64,000 bases of DNA. Source: Mariniphaga sediminis (GTDB taxonomy: Bacteria > Bacteroidota > Bacteroidia > Bacteroidales > Prolixibacteraceae). Below, one piece after another: positions 44,246 to 53,346 of this stretch. The DNA lies in the NCBI RefSeq assembly GCF_003573545.1, contig NZ_QWET01000019.1, positions 1 to 64,000 on the forward strand, written 5' to 3'. A program made the translations under genes and the position numbers. The notes under the pieces were generated by a model, which saw nothing but the letters and a program-made list of their open reading frames with translations, was not told where the DNA came from and did no database searches. Within the stretch, counting starts at the first letter, position 1; every line of letters starts with the position of its first letter.

Positions 44246-44902
44246 ATGGAAAATGGAAAAATAACCATTGTAGTTACCGATGATCATAAACTTTTCAGAA
44301 GGGGAATTCATGCTCTGCTTGAAGATTTTAGTTTTACCGGAGATATTTACGAGGCGGGAAATGGGAAAGATTTACTCGAGCTTTTGGGGCAGTTGCAGTC
44401 ACCGCCAGATATTATTCTGCTTGATATTCAGATGCCGGTAATGGATGGCATGGAAGCACATAAAAAGATTCGGGCACTGTATCCGCAACAAAAGGTTATT
44501 GTCCTTACGATGGAGGACGATGAGCATTTTATGCTTCATATGATAGCTGAAGGAGTGAATGGTTATTTATTGAAAAATGCTGAGCCCGATGAGTTGGAAG
44601 CTGCCCTAAAGAAGGTGATGAAAAATGATTATTACTTTCCTTCCAATATGTCCCAACTGGTTTTGAAAAGCGCTCAAAAAAGAAGTCTTGCTTTTGAGAG
44701 ATTGCCTGACTTCTCTGTCAGGGAGATAGAAGTACTTGAATTAATCTGCCAGGAATACACGGCTTCAGAGATTGCAGAAAAATTAGAACTGAGTGTACGT
44801 ACTATTGAGGGATACCGGCGAAACCTTCTTGAAAAAAGCGGATCGCGAAATGTTGCCGGCCTGATTGTTTTTGCCCTGAAAAATAAACTTGTTTTTTTAT
44901 AA
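44246..44902 (+). CDS. NarL/LuxR-type response regulator
   Basis: Response regulator of 218 aa. Receiver domain (about 5-125) with DDH, phospho-acceptor Asp in ILLDIQMPVMDG, Thr region VLTMEDDEH and K in LKNAEPDE; C-terminal LuxR-type HTH (about 150-212) with FSVREIEVLELICQEYTASE and IAEKLELSVRTIEGYRRNLL. Forms a standard pair with the kinase 6 bp upstream. A palindromic terminator follows directly. Confidence 0.96.
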   Translation: MENGKITIVVTDDHKLFRRGIHALLEDFSFTGDIYEAGNGKDLLELLGQLQSPPDIILLDIQMPVMDGMEAHKKIRALYPQQKVIVLTMEDDEHFMLHMIAEGVNGYLLKNAEPDELEAALKKVMKNDYYFPSNMSQLVLKSAQKRSLAFERLPDFSVREIEVLELICQEYTASEIAEKLELSVRTIEGYRRNLLEKSGSRNVAGLIVFALKNKLVFL

Positions 44903-44907
44903 TAAAA

Positions 44908-44933
44908 AAAGGGGTTCTGGCCAGAACCCCTTT
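44908..44933 (+). terminator. Terminator palindrome after the NarL regulator
   Basis: Perfect 26-bp palindrome with halves AAAGGGGTTCTGG (44908-44920) and CCAGAACCCCTTT (44921-44933), 5 bp after the stop. Confidence 0.8.
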
Positions 44934-45156
44934 ACGGATAATCCGTAATTTCCTTTTTTTCGGTATCATCTAAGGAATAGAGAGAACGTGTTTTTTTGGA
45001 GAGAAAAGAAATACCGAGATAAAAGGAAAACCAGTGTGTCCAAGCTTACTGGATTGAGGTGTGGGGTAATATTGTTGGTTGATTTTATCTTTTCCATTTT
45101 GTCCGTTATAATTTTACTGATGCAAACATCGCAAAATAAATAATACTGTAAAAGAG

Positions 45157-45219
45157 TATTTCTACGTACGAAAAATGCGTAGAAATACGGTACGATTTTG
45201 CGTATTTCTACGTATGAAA
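45157..45219. repeat. Triple TATTTCTACG motif array in the gap 44903-45292
   Basis: Between two convergent genes the motif TATTTCTACG occurs three times: direct at about 45157-45167 (followed by TACGAAA), inverted at about 45177-45188 (GCGTAGAAATAC), and direct at about 45200-45212 (GCGTATTTCTACG, followed by TATGAAA). The rest of the 390-bp gap has only terminators and no credible gene. Confidence 0.65.
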
Positions 45220-45237
45220 GATAGAATTTTGCATAAA

Positions 45238-45265
45238 AAAAGCCGCCTCGAATCGGGCGGCTTTT
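45238..45265 (-). terminator. PPDK terminator
   Basis: AAAAGCCGCC (45238-45247) / GGCGGCTTTT (45256-45265), 8-nt loop, with an A-run on the left giving U on the minus-strand transcript. It lies 28 bp past the PPDK stop. Confidence 0.88.
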
Positions 45266-45292
45266 AGTTTATCGCTTGTTTAAAACCATCAT

Positions 45293-47995
45293 TTACTTGA
45301 TGTTAGCCTGGGCTGCGGCAACCCTGGCAATAGGTACGCGGAACGGTGAACAACTAACGTAGTCCATTCCCACTCCATCGCAGAAAATTACAGAAGAAGG
45401 TTCTCCTCCATGTTCCCCACAGATACCCACTTTGAGGTTGGGTTTTACACCGCGTCCTTTTTCAACTCCCATTTTTACAACCTGACCAACACCTTCCTGA
45501 TCCAATATCTGGAACGGATCGTTTTTCAGAATACCTTTTTCAATATAAACCGGAAGGAATTTTCCGGCATCATCGCGCGAATAACCAAATGTCATTTGCG
45601 TGAGGTCGTTTGTTCCGAATGAGAAAAAGTCGGCTACTTCAGCTACCTTGTCGGCAGTTACTGCTGCACGCGGAACTTCAATCATTGTTCCCACAAGGTA
45701 TTCCACTTCTGTGCCCTTTTCTTCGAACACTTTTTTAGCGGTACTGTGGATAATGTCAGCCTGTAGCTTCAGTTCTTTTACTGTACCGATAAGCGGAACC
45801 ATAATTTCAGGACGTGCATCTACTCCTTTGTTTTTCAGATTTACAGCTGCTTCAATAATTGCACGGGCCTGCATTTCTGTAATTTCGGGATAGGTGTTAC
45901 CCAGACGGCAACCACGATGACCGAGCATGGGGTTAAACTCATGCAAGTCGTCAACGAGCGCTTTTACTTCTTCCTGGGAGATGCCCATTTCTGCTGCCAT
46001 TTCTTTCTGGTTGGCATCTTCGTGCGGCACAAATTCATGCAGTGGCGGGTCAAGCAGGCGGATTGTTACACCATAGCCTTCCATTGCTTCAAGAATTCCT
46101 TCAAAATCTTCCCTTTGGTAAGGAAGTAGTTTGTCCAGTGCCTTACGTCTTTCGGTTTCGGTCTTGGAGAGGATCATTTCGCGCATTGCTTTAATCCTGT
46201 CTCCTTCAAAGAACATGTGTTCTGTACGGCAGAGACCGATTCCTTTTGCCCCGAATTTGCGTGCAACCTGTGCATCTTTGGGTGTGTCTGCATTTGTGCG
46301 GACACTCATCCGGGTGTATTTTTCAGCCAAATCCATAATTTTAGCGAAATCGCCGCTCATTTCAGGATCTTTGGTCGTAATTTTCCCTTCGTAAACTTTA
46401 CCCGTCGTACCATTGAGTGAAATCCAGTCACCTTCCTTGAACTCTTTCCCTTCAATAGTCATGATGCGGGTTTTGTAATTAATTTTCACCGCGCCTGCTC
46501 CGGAAACACAACATTTACCCATTCCACGGGCCACAACAGCAGCATGAGAAGTCATACCTCCGCGTGCGGTGAGAATTCCTTTGGCAATATGCATTCCTTC
46601 CAGGTCTTCCGGTGAGGTTTCAACCCTTACGAGTACAGAAGCAGGATATTTGTTCGCTTCGTCGGCGAAAAATACTACCTGTCCGGTAGCTGCTCCGGGA
46701 GAAGCGGGCAATCCTTTTGCCAGTTCAGTGGCCGATTTGATGGCCGAAGCATCAAAAACGGGGTGAAGTAATTCATCCAGTTTATTGGGATCAATCCGTT
46801 GCAAAACTGTCTTTTCATCAATCGAACCCTGCTCCATCATATCAACCGCAATTTTTACCATTGCGGCGCCGGTACGTTTACCATTTCGTGTTTGCAGCAA
46901 CCAAAGTTTACCTTCCTGGATGGTAAATTCCAGGTCCTGCATATCTTTGTAATGATCTTCGAGTTTTTGCTGGGTTGCATCCAGTTGCTTGTAAAGCTCT
47001 GGCATGGCTTCTTCCAGGGAAGGATATTTTGATGCTCTTTCTTCTTCGCTAATTCCCTGAAGGGCTGCCCATTTTTTTGAACCGGAAAGTGTTATTTCCT
47101 GCGGCGTACGAATTCCGGCTACCACATCTTCGCCCTGGGCGTTGATCAGATATTCACCGTTAAATACGTCTTCGCCGGTTGCTGCGTCACGGGTGAAAGC
47201 TACACCTGTAGCCGAACCTTCGCCCATGTTACCAAATACCATCGCCTGAACGTTTACTGCCGTTCCCCATTCATCAGGGATTTGTTCCAAACGACGGTAA
47301 AGTATAGCCCGCGGGTTGTTCCAGCTGTTAAATACAGCGGCAACAGATCCCCAAAGTTGTTCCCATGGGTCGGTTGGAAAATCTTTTCCTGTCACCTTTT
47401 TTACAGCGGCTTTGAAGCGTTTTACCAATTCCTGTAAATCTTCGGTAGTGAATTCTGTATCAAGTTGGATACCTTTTTCCTCTTTCAGTTCGTCGATAAT
47501 TTCTTCGAATGGGTCATGCTCTTCCTTGCTTGCTGGTTTCATCTCCATTACCACATCGCCATACATTTGTACGAAACGGCGGTAAGAATCCCATGCGAAG
47601 CGGGAATTGCCTGATTTTTTTGAAATCCCTTCCACGGCATCATTGTTCATCCCCAGGTTGAGTACAGTGTCCATCATTCCGGGCATGGAGGCACGGGCTC
47701 CTGAACGCACTGATAGCAAACAGGGATTGTCTTTATCACCGAATTTTGTGCCGGTCAGCTCTTCCACCAGTGTAACGGCAGCTTCTACTTCCGATTTGAT
47801 CAGTTCGAATGTTTTCTCCTGACCCTGCTCGTTATACATGGTGCACACTTCGGTGGTAATTGTAAATCCCGGAGGAACGGGCACGCCAATCAAATTCATT
47901 TCAGCAAGGTTTGCACCTTTGCCACCTAAAAGGTTTTTCATGCCAGCTTTACCTTCGGCTTTACCAGCTCCAAAAGTATATACATGTTTTGCCAT
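45293..47995 (-). CDS. ppdK: Pyruvate, phosphate dikinase
   Basis: Cytosolic PPDK of 900 aa (family about 870-910), interconverting pyruvate, ATP and phosphate with PEP, AMP and PPi; in anaerobes it serves glycolysis or gluconeogenesis. N-terminal ATP-grasp domain (about 1-340; GGKGANLAEM, SVRSGARASMPGMMDTVLNLG), swivelling phosphohistidine domain with GGMTSHAAVVARGMGKCCV (about 455), and C-terminal PEP/TIM-barrel domain ending CGEHGGEPSSVIFC with the catalytic Cys. No regulatory protein gene adjoins it. A TACATTTG box lies about 87 bp upstream. Confidence 0.98.
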   Translation of the reverse strand: MAKHVYTFGAGKAEGKAGMKNLLGGKGANLAEMNLIGVPVPPGFTITTEVCTMYNEQGQEKTFELIKSEVEAAVTLVEELTGTKFGDKDNPCLLSVRSGARASMPGMMDTVLNLGMNNDAVEGISKKSGNSRFAWDSYRRFVQMYGDVVMEMKPASKEEHDPFEEIIDELKEEKGIQLDTEFTTEDLQELVKRFKAAVKKVTGKDFPTDPWEQLWGSVAAVFNSWNNPRAILYRRLEQIPDEWGTAVNVQAMVFGNMGEGSATGVAFTRDAATGEDVFNGEYLINAQGEDVVAGIRTPQEITLSGSKKWAALQGISEEERASKYPSLEEAMPELYKQLDATQQKLEDHYKDMQDLEFTIQEGKLWLLQTRNGKRTGAAMVKIAVDMMEQGSIDEKTVLQRIDPNKLDELLHPVFDASAIKSATELAKGLPASPGAATGQVVFFADEANKYPASVLVRVETSPEDLEGMHIAKGILTARGGMTSHAAVVARGMGKCCVSGAGAVKINYKTRIMTIEGKEFKEGDWISLNGTTGKVYEGKITTKDPEMSGDFAKIMDLAEKYTRMSVRTNADTPKDAQVARKFGAKGIGLCRTEHMFFEGDRIKAMREMILSKTETERRKALDKLLPYQREDFEGILEAMEGYGVTIRLLDPPLHEFVPHEDANQKEMAAEMGISQEEVKALVDDLHEFNPMLGHRGCRLGNTYPEITEMQARAIIEAAVNLKNKGVDARPEIMVPLIGTVKELKLQADIIHSTAKKVFEEKGTEVEYLVGTMIEVPRAAVTADKVAEVADFFSFGTNDLTQMTFGYSRDDAGKFLPVYIEKGILKNDPFQILDQEGVGQVVKMGVEKGRGVKPNLKVGICGEHGGEPSSVIFCDGVGMDYVSCSPFRVPIARVAAAQANIK

Positions 47996-48081
47996 AAAAA
48001 GTGTTTTTTATAATTATTTAGTAAAAAGAAATCCTTAAAAATTGGCTCGCTAAAATAATGCTATTTTCTTAAACCCGAAAG

Positions 48082-48089
48082 CAAATGTA
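48082..48089 (-). promoter_or_regulatory. ppdK -7 element
   Basis: TACATTTG on the minus strand, 87 bp before the ATG, in the 310-bp gap 47996-48305. The gap holds no credible gene. Confidence 0.45.
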
Positions 48090-48267
48090 TAAATTTAGAC
48101 ATAACTTCAGTGGTTTGGTGGAGTGTTTATCTTTTTGATAATGAAGAGTTAACATTCTTTAACTTTGATTGGGTATCGTTAACTGTTTTAGTTTGTACTT
48201 TTAATGCAAATTTGATTTTTTGAGTGTTTTTTCATAGATAATAGATTTGGTTAGGTTTGGTTAAAAG

Positions 48268-48298
48268 GCAGGGACGATGTTTTGTCCCTGCTTTTTTT
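48268..48298 (+). terminator. Bidirectional terminator between mscS-like gene and ppdK
   Basis: GCAGGGAC (48268-48275) / GTCCCTGC (48284-48291) with seven T on the + strand and four U on the minus strand. It can end the minus-strand channel gene; the better T-run faces the + strand, where no gene is annotated but TAACTTTG (48160-48167) could start a short transcript. Confidence 0.85.
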
Positions 48299-48305
48299 AT
48301 TGTTT

Positions 48306-49238
48306 TTATTTTGAAGTTTTCAAACTTTTGTTAAGAACGTTCATCTCAAGCGGCTTTATTTCTTCTCCCCAGTATACCGTTGTATGTGGAAATGGTATTT
48401 CAATATTCCGCTGGTCAAATGCTTTTTTCAGGCGTTTACGGTATTCCCGGCCAATATTCCATTGTTCAATGGGCCGGGTTTTAATACGTGCTTTAATTAC
48501 AAGTGCGCTGTCTCCAAATTTGTCGAGTCCGAATATTTCAATAGGTTCAAGGATATTTTGCCCAAAGGTTTCGTCTTTTTGTATTTCGTCTCCCACTTCC
48601 CGCATCACTTCCATCACGGTTTCCACATCTTCTTTATAGGCCACACCAATGTCAAAAACTATGGCCGACCATTCTTTGGTCATATTCGATAGCGTATTTA
48701 TTTTTCCATTTTGAAAGATGTGAACTACTCCGGAAAAGTCACGCAGGGTCATGGTGCGAAGTTCAATTTTTTCGACCAGTCCTCCGGTACCGTTAATAAC
48801 AGCGACATCACCTGTGCGTACCTGATTTTCCAGTAGAATGAAAAATCCCGAAATAAAATCTCTTACCAATTCCTGAGAACCAAATCCGATAGCCACACCA
48901 ATTATTCCAGCGCTGGCAAGTAAAGGAGCGATATCAACTCCAAATTTTTTGAGCACTATCATAAACAATACGCTCCAGAGTATAATTTTTATACCGCCAG
49001 AAAGGATTCCAACCAGTGTATTGATTCGCTTTTCAACCTCGCCGGCATCTCTTTTATCTGATTTTTTAGCTTTTCGAATGAGCGATTGTTTCATCCTTTT
49101 CAGCGAAAAAGCAAAAAAGCGAGAGAGTAAAAACAATACAATGATGATGATAATTAATCCGGGCAATTCGTTTATTATCCATCCCTGAAGGTCTTTTAGT
49201 AAAGTGTCCCAAAATTCGTTTGTAAACAGTTTTTCCAT
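48306..49238 (-). CDS. Mechanosensitive ion channel MscS family
   Basis: Small-type MscS channel of 310 aa, opening on membrane tension. Three membrane helices (about 24-45, 82-102, 106-130) including the pore helix LLASAGIIGVAIGFGSQELV, then the MscS beta domain (FFILLENQVRTGDVAVINGTGG, LRDFSGVVHIFQNGKI) and the C-terminal alpha/beta vestibule ending in RNIEIPFPHTTVYWGEE. Second MscS homologue in the window, of a different subgroup from the one at 32375. Stands alone, upstream of ppdK on the same strand. Confidence 0.94.
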   Translation of the reverse strand: MEKLFTNEFWDTLLKDLQGWIINELPGLIIIIIVLFLLSRFFAFSLKRMKQSLIRKAKKSDKRDAGEVEKRINTLVGILSGGIKIILWSVLFMIVLKKFGVDIAPLLASAGIIGVAIGFGSQELVRDFISGFFILLENQVRTGDVAVINGTGGLVEKIELRTMTLRDFSGVVHIFQNGKINTLSNMTKEWSAIVFDIGVAYKEDVETVMEVMREVGDEIQKDETFGQNILEPIEIFGLDKFGDSALVIKARIKTRPIEQWNIGREYRKRLKKAFDQRNIEIPFPHTTVYWGEEIKPLEMNVLNKSLKTSK

Positions 49239-49371
49239 TGTATTTAATTTTTCAAGATTGTAAATATTATAATATTTTATTTATCGGGATTGTAAAAAAT
49301 AAAACAAATCAGATAATTTCCAAACAGAAAATGAAGTATAATGGAATAATGATATTATAACAAAATAGCCT

Positions 49372-49896
49372 TCATTTCTTTACCGAGAAAACAGGAAACT
49401 TCAGCCATATAGAGAACTCGTCAAGGCAGTTTTTGGCTTCGTGCAGAGTATTGCATTTTTTGATGGCAAAAGCAGGTTTTTTGTTCTTACTTACCAGAAA
49501 AATACGAAAATCTGTTGTTTTATTTGAAGTTGTCCGATTCGACCAGCTTGCCATAGATTCCCATGTTGTAATGGGAATGAGTGTAACGCCAATGTAAAAA
49601 TCAAGCGATTTCCATTTACCCGTTTTTACCAATCCAACCCATTTGTTGTATTGTCTGATTTGCCGCTTTTCAGTATCTATTTCAACTCCCGAAAATGTGA
49701 AAATAACCAAGGCGGATATCAATACAGTAATGACTCCCAAAATAACGAAACCTGCAATGAGTATTCCTCCTCCCGTTATAAAAAAAATAACGCCGGCAAA
49801 CACAGCTGTTCTCCCAAAAGGTTTTTCGATTTTATTATCAATTTTCAATTTTTTTTTGAAGGGCACTAATTCTCCGGTATTTTCAGGTTTTTTCAT
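49372..49896 (-). CDS. Hypothetical membrane protein
   Basis: Membrane protein of 174 aa; no family recognised. After a charged N-terminus (1-27) two adjacent hydrophobic helices (about 31-47 and 50-70) form a hairpin, and residues 72-170 form a cytosolic domain with a PH-like look (RQIRQYNKWVGLVKTGKW, DFRIFLVSKNKKPAFAIKKC). A PH-domain-type membrane protein is a guess from this pattern. A good promoter box lies 15 bp upstream, so it is likely expressed. Stands alone between an mscS gene and tpx. Confidence 0.75.
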   Translation of the reverse strand: MKKPENTGELVPFKKKLKIDNKIEKPFGRTAVFAGVIFFITGGGILIAGFVILGVITVLISALVIFTFSGVEIDTEKRQIRQYNKWVGLVKTGKWKSLDFYIGVTLIPITTWESMASWSNRTTSNKTTDFRIFLVSKNKKPAFAIKKCNTLHEAKNCLDEFSIWLKFPVFSVKK

Positions 49897-49910
49897 GCGG
49901 ATACAATATA

Positions 49911-49918
49911 CAAAAATA
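49911..49918 (-). promoter_or_regulatory. -7 element of the hypothetical membrane protein gene
   Basis: TATTTTTG on the minus strand, 14 bp before the ATG at 49896; a GTTG (+ strand CAAC near 49941) lies 22 bp further, at about the -33 distance. Confidence 0.55.
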
Positions 49919-50000
49919 GTAGCTTTTTCAGTATTCCCCGCAACATTAATGACCTGAGAATGTTTCTAATGAAGTAAACTCAATACAAAACAAAAGAACA

Positions 50001-50501
50001 ATGACACAAATTACATTTAAAGGAAATCCAATGAGTACGGTAGGAGAACTACCCAAAGTAGGCGAAAAAGCTAAAGATTTTACATTGGTAAAAGGTGATA
50101 TGTCCCGGGTAGGTTTAGCCGATTTTAAAGGTTCAAAGTTGGTTTTGAATATTTTTCTCAGTCTTGATACCAGCACTTGTGCCGCTTCAGTCCGTCAATT
50201 CAATCAAGCGGCAGCCAATCTTGAAAACACAAAGGTGCTTTGTATTTCGAAAGATCTTCCGTTTGCACAATCACGGTTTTGTGCTGCTGAGGGAATTGAA
50301 AATGTTATCACGTTATCTGACTTTGCAACGGCTGAATTTGGAAAGAATTACGGTCTTGAAATAGCCGATGGCCCGCTGCAGGGTTTGCTTTCCCGGGTAG
50401 TTATTGTTGTAGATGAAAACGGGACAATCTCTTACATTCAACGGGTTCAGGAGAATTCACATGAACCTGATTATACTGATGTACTGAAAGCTTTACAATA
50501 A
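50001..50501 (+). CDS. tpx: Thiol peroxidase Tpx
   Basis: Peroxiredoxin of the Tpx class, 166 aa, reducing hydrogen peroxide and alkyl hydroperoxides with thioredoxin. The peroxidatic Cys is in DTSTCAASVRQFN (about C60) and the resolving Cys in SRFCAAEG (about C94), the spacing typical for atypical two-Cys Tpx. The N-terminal VGELPKVGEKAKDFTLV and terminal EPDYTDVLKAL agree. Cytosolic or periplasmic location cannot be decided; no signal peptide is seen. Followed by its own terminator at 50526. Confidence 0.97.
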   Translation: MTQITFKGNPMSTVGELPKVGEKAKDFTLVKGDMSRVGLADFKGSKLVLNIFLSLDTSTCAASVRQFNQAAANLENTKVLCISKDLPFAQSRFCAAEGIENVITLSDFATAEFGKNYGLEIADGPLQGLLSRVVIVVDENGTISYIQRVQENSHEPDYTDVLKALQ

Positions 50502-50525
50502 CATTTTGAATGAAAAGTTTTAGAA

Positions 50526-50558
50526 GCCGTGTCCGGAATATTTCGGGCACGGTTTTTT
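50526..50558 (+). terminator. tpx terminator
   Basis: GCCGTGTCCG (50526-50535) / CGGGCACGGT (50544-50553), 8-nt loop, one G-U pair, with a run of six T. Confidence 0.88.
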
Positions 50559-50724
50559 ATGTGCTTTCCTTTCTGCTGGCATGTTGAATAAGTGCGGGAC
50601 AGCTGTAATTTCAGCATCCGTTAATAATGGCAGATTTAAACAAATTACTTTCTGTCCAAAGGAAAACGGGGTTCGTAACCTGTATTCTAAATTGTTTTCA
50701 GTAAATTCGACCGGTTTCAAAAAG

Positions 50725-51636
50725 ATGACAATGCTGACAATCAACATTCCGGTTTACAACATTGAAGTAAACGACCTGGCAAGGCAACTTCTGGAGCAGG
50801 CACAGGAACTGAAAATTGATTTTGAAATCAGAATTTACGACGACGGATCTGCCGATGCGATTAAAATAAAAAACCGTGAGTTGGCTAAAACACCCCATGT
50901 AATTTACCATGAGTTAGAGCAAAACCTTGGCCGTGCAGCTATTCGGAATAAAATGGGGTTTGATTCTTTACATAAATACCTGTTGTTTATTGATGCTGAC
51001 TCGAAGGTAATTTCCGAAAGATATCTTGAAAACTACCTGAAATTTGTAACTCCGGGTTGTGTTTTGTGTGGAGGAACAGCGTATTCCCCGGAAAAACCTG
51101 CGAGACAGGAAAAGATCTTACGTTGGGTATATGGCCGGCAGCGGGAAGCCGTTCCGGCAAAAGAACGAAACGGTAAAAAAGGGTTTATCATTACCTCAAA
51201 TAATTTTTTAATGGATGGGGAGGTATTTAAAAAAATCCATTTCAGGGAGGATCTGGGCCCTTACGGGCATGAAGATACCATGCTGGGATACGACCTTTTT
51301 TGTGCGGGTATAAATCCGATCCATGTTCATAATCCATTGGAACATACCGGGCTGGAAGATTCAAGTGTTTTTCTGGAAAAAACAAGAAATGCTCTGGAGA
51401 ACCTCCGGTATATTTCGGAAAAGATTGTTGATAACCGATCGGTTTTTTGTCACCGCGTAAAGTTTTTGGCGGAATATAATAAAATTACTTCGGTAGTTCC
51501 CCCGTTTCTGCTGCGTTGGTTTTTCAGCCTTTTTCGGAAAGTAATGGAGAAAAACCTGACAAGTAAAAATCCAATCCTTTGTTGGTTCGACGTATATAAG
51601 CTGGGATACTTTTCAATGTTGAAAAGGAAAAAATAG
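50725..51636 (+). CDS. Glycosyltransferase family 2
   Basis: GT-A fold glycosyltransferase of 303 aa. The ATG at 50725 (MTMLTINIPVYN) is chosen because the family fold starts here; the open frame extends 48 codons upstream through a stretch without family character that overlaps the tpx terminator region. GT2 hallmarks are the first strand INIPVYNIEV, IYDDGSAD, LGRAAIRNKM and the DxD-type FIDADSK. The later part (LGPYGHEDTMLGYDLF, then NPLEHTG) fits a sugar-acceptor GT2 of the chondroitin-polymerase-like group. No signal or membrane helices. Donor and acceptor unknown. Confidence 0.9.
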   Translation: MTMLTINIPVYNIEVNDLARQLLEQAQELKIDFEIRIYDDGSADAIKIKNRELAKTPHVIYHELEQNLGRAAIRNKMGFDSLHKYLLFIDADSKVISERYLENYLKFVTPGCVLCGGTAYSPEKPARQEKILRWVYGRQREAVPAKERNGKKGFIITSNNFLMDGEVFKKIHFREDLGPYGHEDTMLGYDLFCAGINPIHVHNPLEHTGLEDSSVFLEKTRNALENLRYISEKIVDNRSVFCHRVKFLAEYNKITSVVPPFLLRWFFSLFRKVMEKNLTSKNPILCWFDVYKLGYFSMLKRKK

Positions 51637-51664
51637 GAAGGTTTCATATTTATAAGGAGATAAA

Positions 51665-51699
51665 AAAACCTTTATGATTTTGGCTATCATAAAGGTTTT
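51665..51699. terminator. Bidirectional terminator between GT2 and DUF4097-like genes
   Basis: Perfect 14-bp arms AAAACCTTTATGAT (51665-51678) and ATCATAAAGGTTTT (51686-51699), 7-nt loop, A-run on the left and T-run on the right. It serves two convergent genes. Confidence 0.93.
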
Positions 51700-51726
51700 C
51701 TTTTGATTTAAGAGGGACGGGTTGTA

Positions 51727-52770
51727 CTAGTCCAGTTTAATTTCCCCGTAGCGACTTTCAATATAAACAGTTCCTCCGCTTCCGCTGCCCACTTTCCCTT
51801 TCACTCTGCTCACATGGTTTTCACTTGTGCGGTCGCCGGTAAAGTCGTTTTCAGGATACGAAATTCCACAGTAGTCGCAAGTGGCGTCAATCGAATAACT
51901 GGCATTGCCCAATCCCAGTACAATCTGGCCATAGCGGCTGGTAATGGAAATCGATTCAAAATTACTGTCCACCTTATTCACTTTTACTCCCCCGTAACCG
52001 GCCTCTACTTTCAGGCTTTTGGAGAGTTTGTCCATCTTAATCTTGGTGTATTTGGCAGTTGAAGAAAGAGAACCTATTTCCCCCAAATTGAATGTGTCAT
52101 ATTTCGATTCAGAAATGACCGATTGGGCAGCGTCAAGATTAATGACTGTATATTTTGACTCTAACTTTAAATCATTGATCTGTCCCAGGTTAATGGCCGA
52201 ATATTGGACCGTTATGCTGAGATTGTTTGCCGATTCCACATCGGCTTTGCCATAGGCCAGATCCAGCTCTACCAAGCCATTCGGCGGACTATTTAATTTG
52301 TTGGCAGAAAAATTTCCATATTGAATATCGAATGTTCCGTTGGCATTTAACTCATTCACAAAGGTATTCCCATATTTGTTGATTATGTTGAGGTTCTTGT
52401 CAGTGGGAATATTTACCGTGTAGTCAATGCTGAATTTCTGGCGGCTTTTAAAATCATGATTAAGATGTGTTTCGGCAGATATGGTATTGCCGGTTTTGCC
52501 AAAACTTACATTAATTTGCTCCAGTAACTCATCTGCTTTTTTCTCGTTGGGAGCCTCTACCGTTATCAGGACATCAATGGTTACCTCGTTCCCGTTTTTG
52601 TTTATTACACTTACATCTCCAAATTTGTTTTTTATTTCAAGTGTTTGCACACTGCTTGCAGTCCATGATTCATGGTATTCTTTTGTTTTTTCTTCGGCCA
52701 CTGCTTTTGTTCCGGCAGCCAGACCAACAAGCAAGAATAACACTGCAATAAAATTACATTTCACTTTCAT
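51727..52770 (-). CDS. Secreted DUF4097-like beta-strand repeat protein
   Basis: Secreted protein of 347 aa, signal peptide 1-25 (ends ...KAVAEE). From residue 45 on it is a run of short repeated beta strands with the pattern (N/S)KYG-x-x-x-(V/I)-(N/D) (EIKNKFGDVSVINK, IINKYGNTFVNEL, DIQYGNFSAN, SITSRYGQIVLG, YIESRYGEIKLD), i.e. a right-handed beta-solenoid as in DUF4097/putative adhesin families. Its ATG lies 17 bp inside the preceding gene, so it is the third gene of an ECF-sigma operon. Likely an envelope-stress output or sensor; the role is inference. Confidence 0.82.
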   Translation of the reverse strand: MKVKCNFIAVLFLLVGLAAGTKAVAEEKTKEYHESWTASSVQTLEIKNKFGDVSVINKNGNEVTIDVLITVEAPNEKKADELLEQINVSFGKTGNTISAETHLNHDFKSRQKFSIDYTVNIPTDKNLNIINKYGNTFVNELNANGTFDIQYGNFSANKLNSPPNGLVELDLAYGKADVESANNLSITVQYSAINLGQINDLKLESKYTVINLDAAQSVISESKYDTFNLGEIGSLSSTAKYTKIKMDKLSKSLKVEAGYGGVKVNKVDSNFESISITSRYGQIVLGLGNASYSIDATCDYCGISYPENDFTGDRTSENHVSRVKGKVGSGSGGTVYIESRYGEIKLD

Positions 52771-53344
52771 AATTTGTATCGGTTTTTTGTTTTACTTCCT
52801 TTAATTTTTCCACAATCATATTTATTAAACTAAGCTTGGTTTGGTAGTACTCAATCATGGCATTAATTACACGTTCATCATTAGGGTTGGCTGAAAGATC
52901 GCGCTGGAGTTTCTCAAAAACCACTTCAAATTCATGGAGTTCGCCATCCATCATTTGTTGTTCTGTCTCCGAAATGAGTCCTTCGGCAACCAGTTTCTCC
53001 CATTGGTTTAAACCCACACTAATTGCATTGGTATAAAAAAACTCCACTTCCCCGTATTCGGGAGATACCGAAGCGAGAGACATTTCGCCGGTTTCACCTT
53101 GAGTTGTTATCGTATTTTTTTCTTCCGATGAAAACCAGATAATCGCTTGGTTTACTATCAGAAAAGCAAATACGGCCGCAGCGGCAGCTTTCCAAACAAC
53201 TTGAAGTGTAATCCTTTTTTTCTTTTTATTTGATTTCTCCAGTTTTGCTTCAAACCGCTCAAAATGTCCTTCTAAGGGTTCGTTGTCGTTCAACCCTTCC
53301 CGGTTATTTTTAATCAGCTCTTCTATGTAATCCTTTTCTTTCAT
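52754..53344 (-). CDS. Putative anti-sigma factor, membrane protein
   Basis: Single-pass membrane protein of 196 aa, no named family recognised. A charged cytosolic part (1-45, with ELIKNNREGLNDNEPLEGHF and KKKKR), a helix at about 49-70 (VVWKAAAAAVFAFLIVNQAI) and a periplasmic helical domain rich in Glu (about 75-195). It follows the ECF sigma gene by two bases and overlaps the DUF4097-like gene by 17 bp. The arrangement and topology fit an anti-sigma factor, though no zinc motif is present. The anti-sigma role is inference from position. Confidence 0.78.
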   Translation of the reverse strand: MKEKDYIEELIKNNREGLNDNEPLEGHFERFEAKLEKSNKKKKRITLQVVWKAAAAAVFAFLIVNQAIIWFSSEEKNTITTQGETGEMSLASVSPEYGEVEFFYTNAISVGLNQWEKLVAEGLISETEQQMMDGELHEFEVVFEKLQRDLSANPNDERVINAMIEYYQTKLSLINMIVEKLKEVKQKTDTNYESEM

Positions 53345-53346
53345 GT

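Noticed and set aside
43546-44268. 240-aa minus-strand frame opposite the histidine kinase
   Set aside because: Ser/Phe-rich shadow frame; all kinase motifs are on the + strand.
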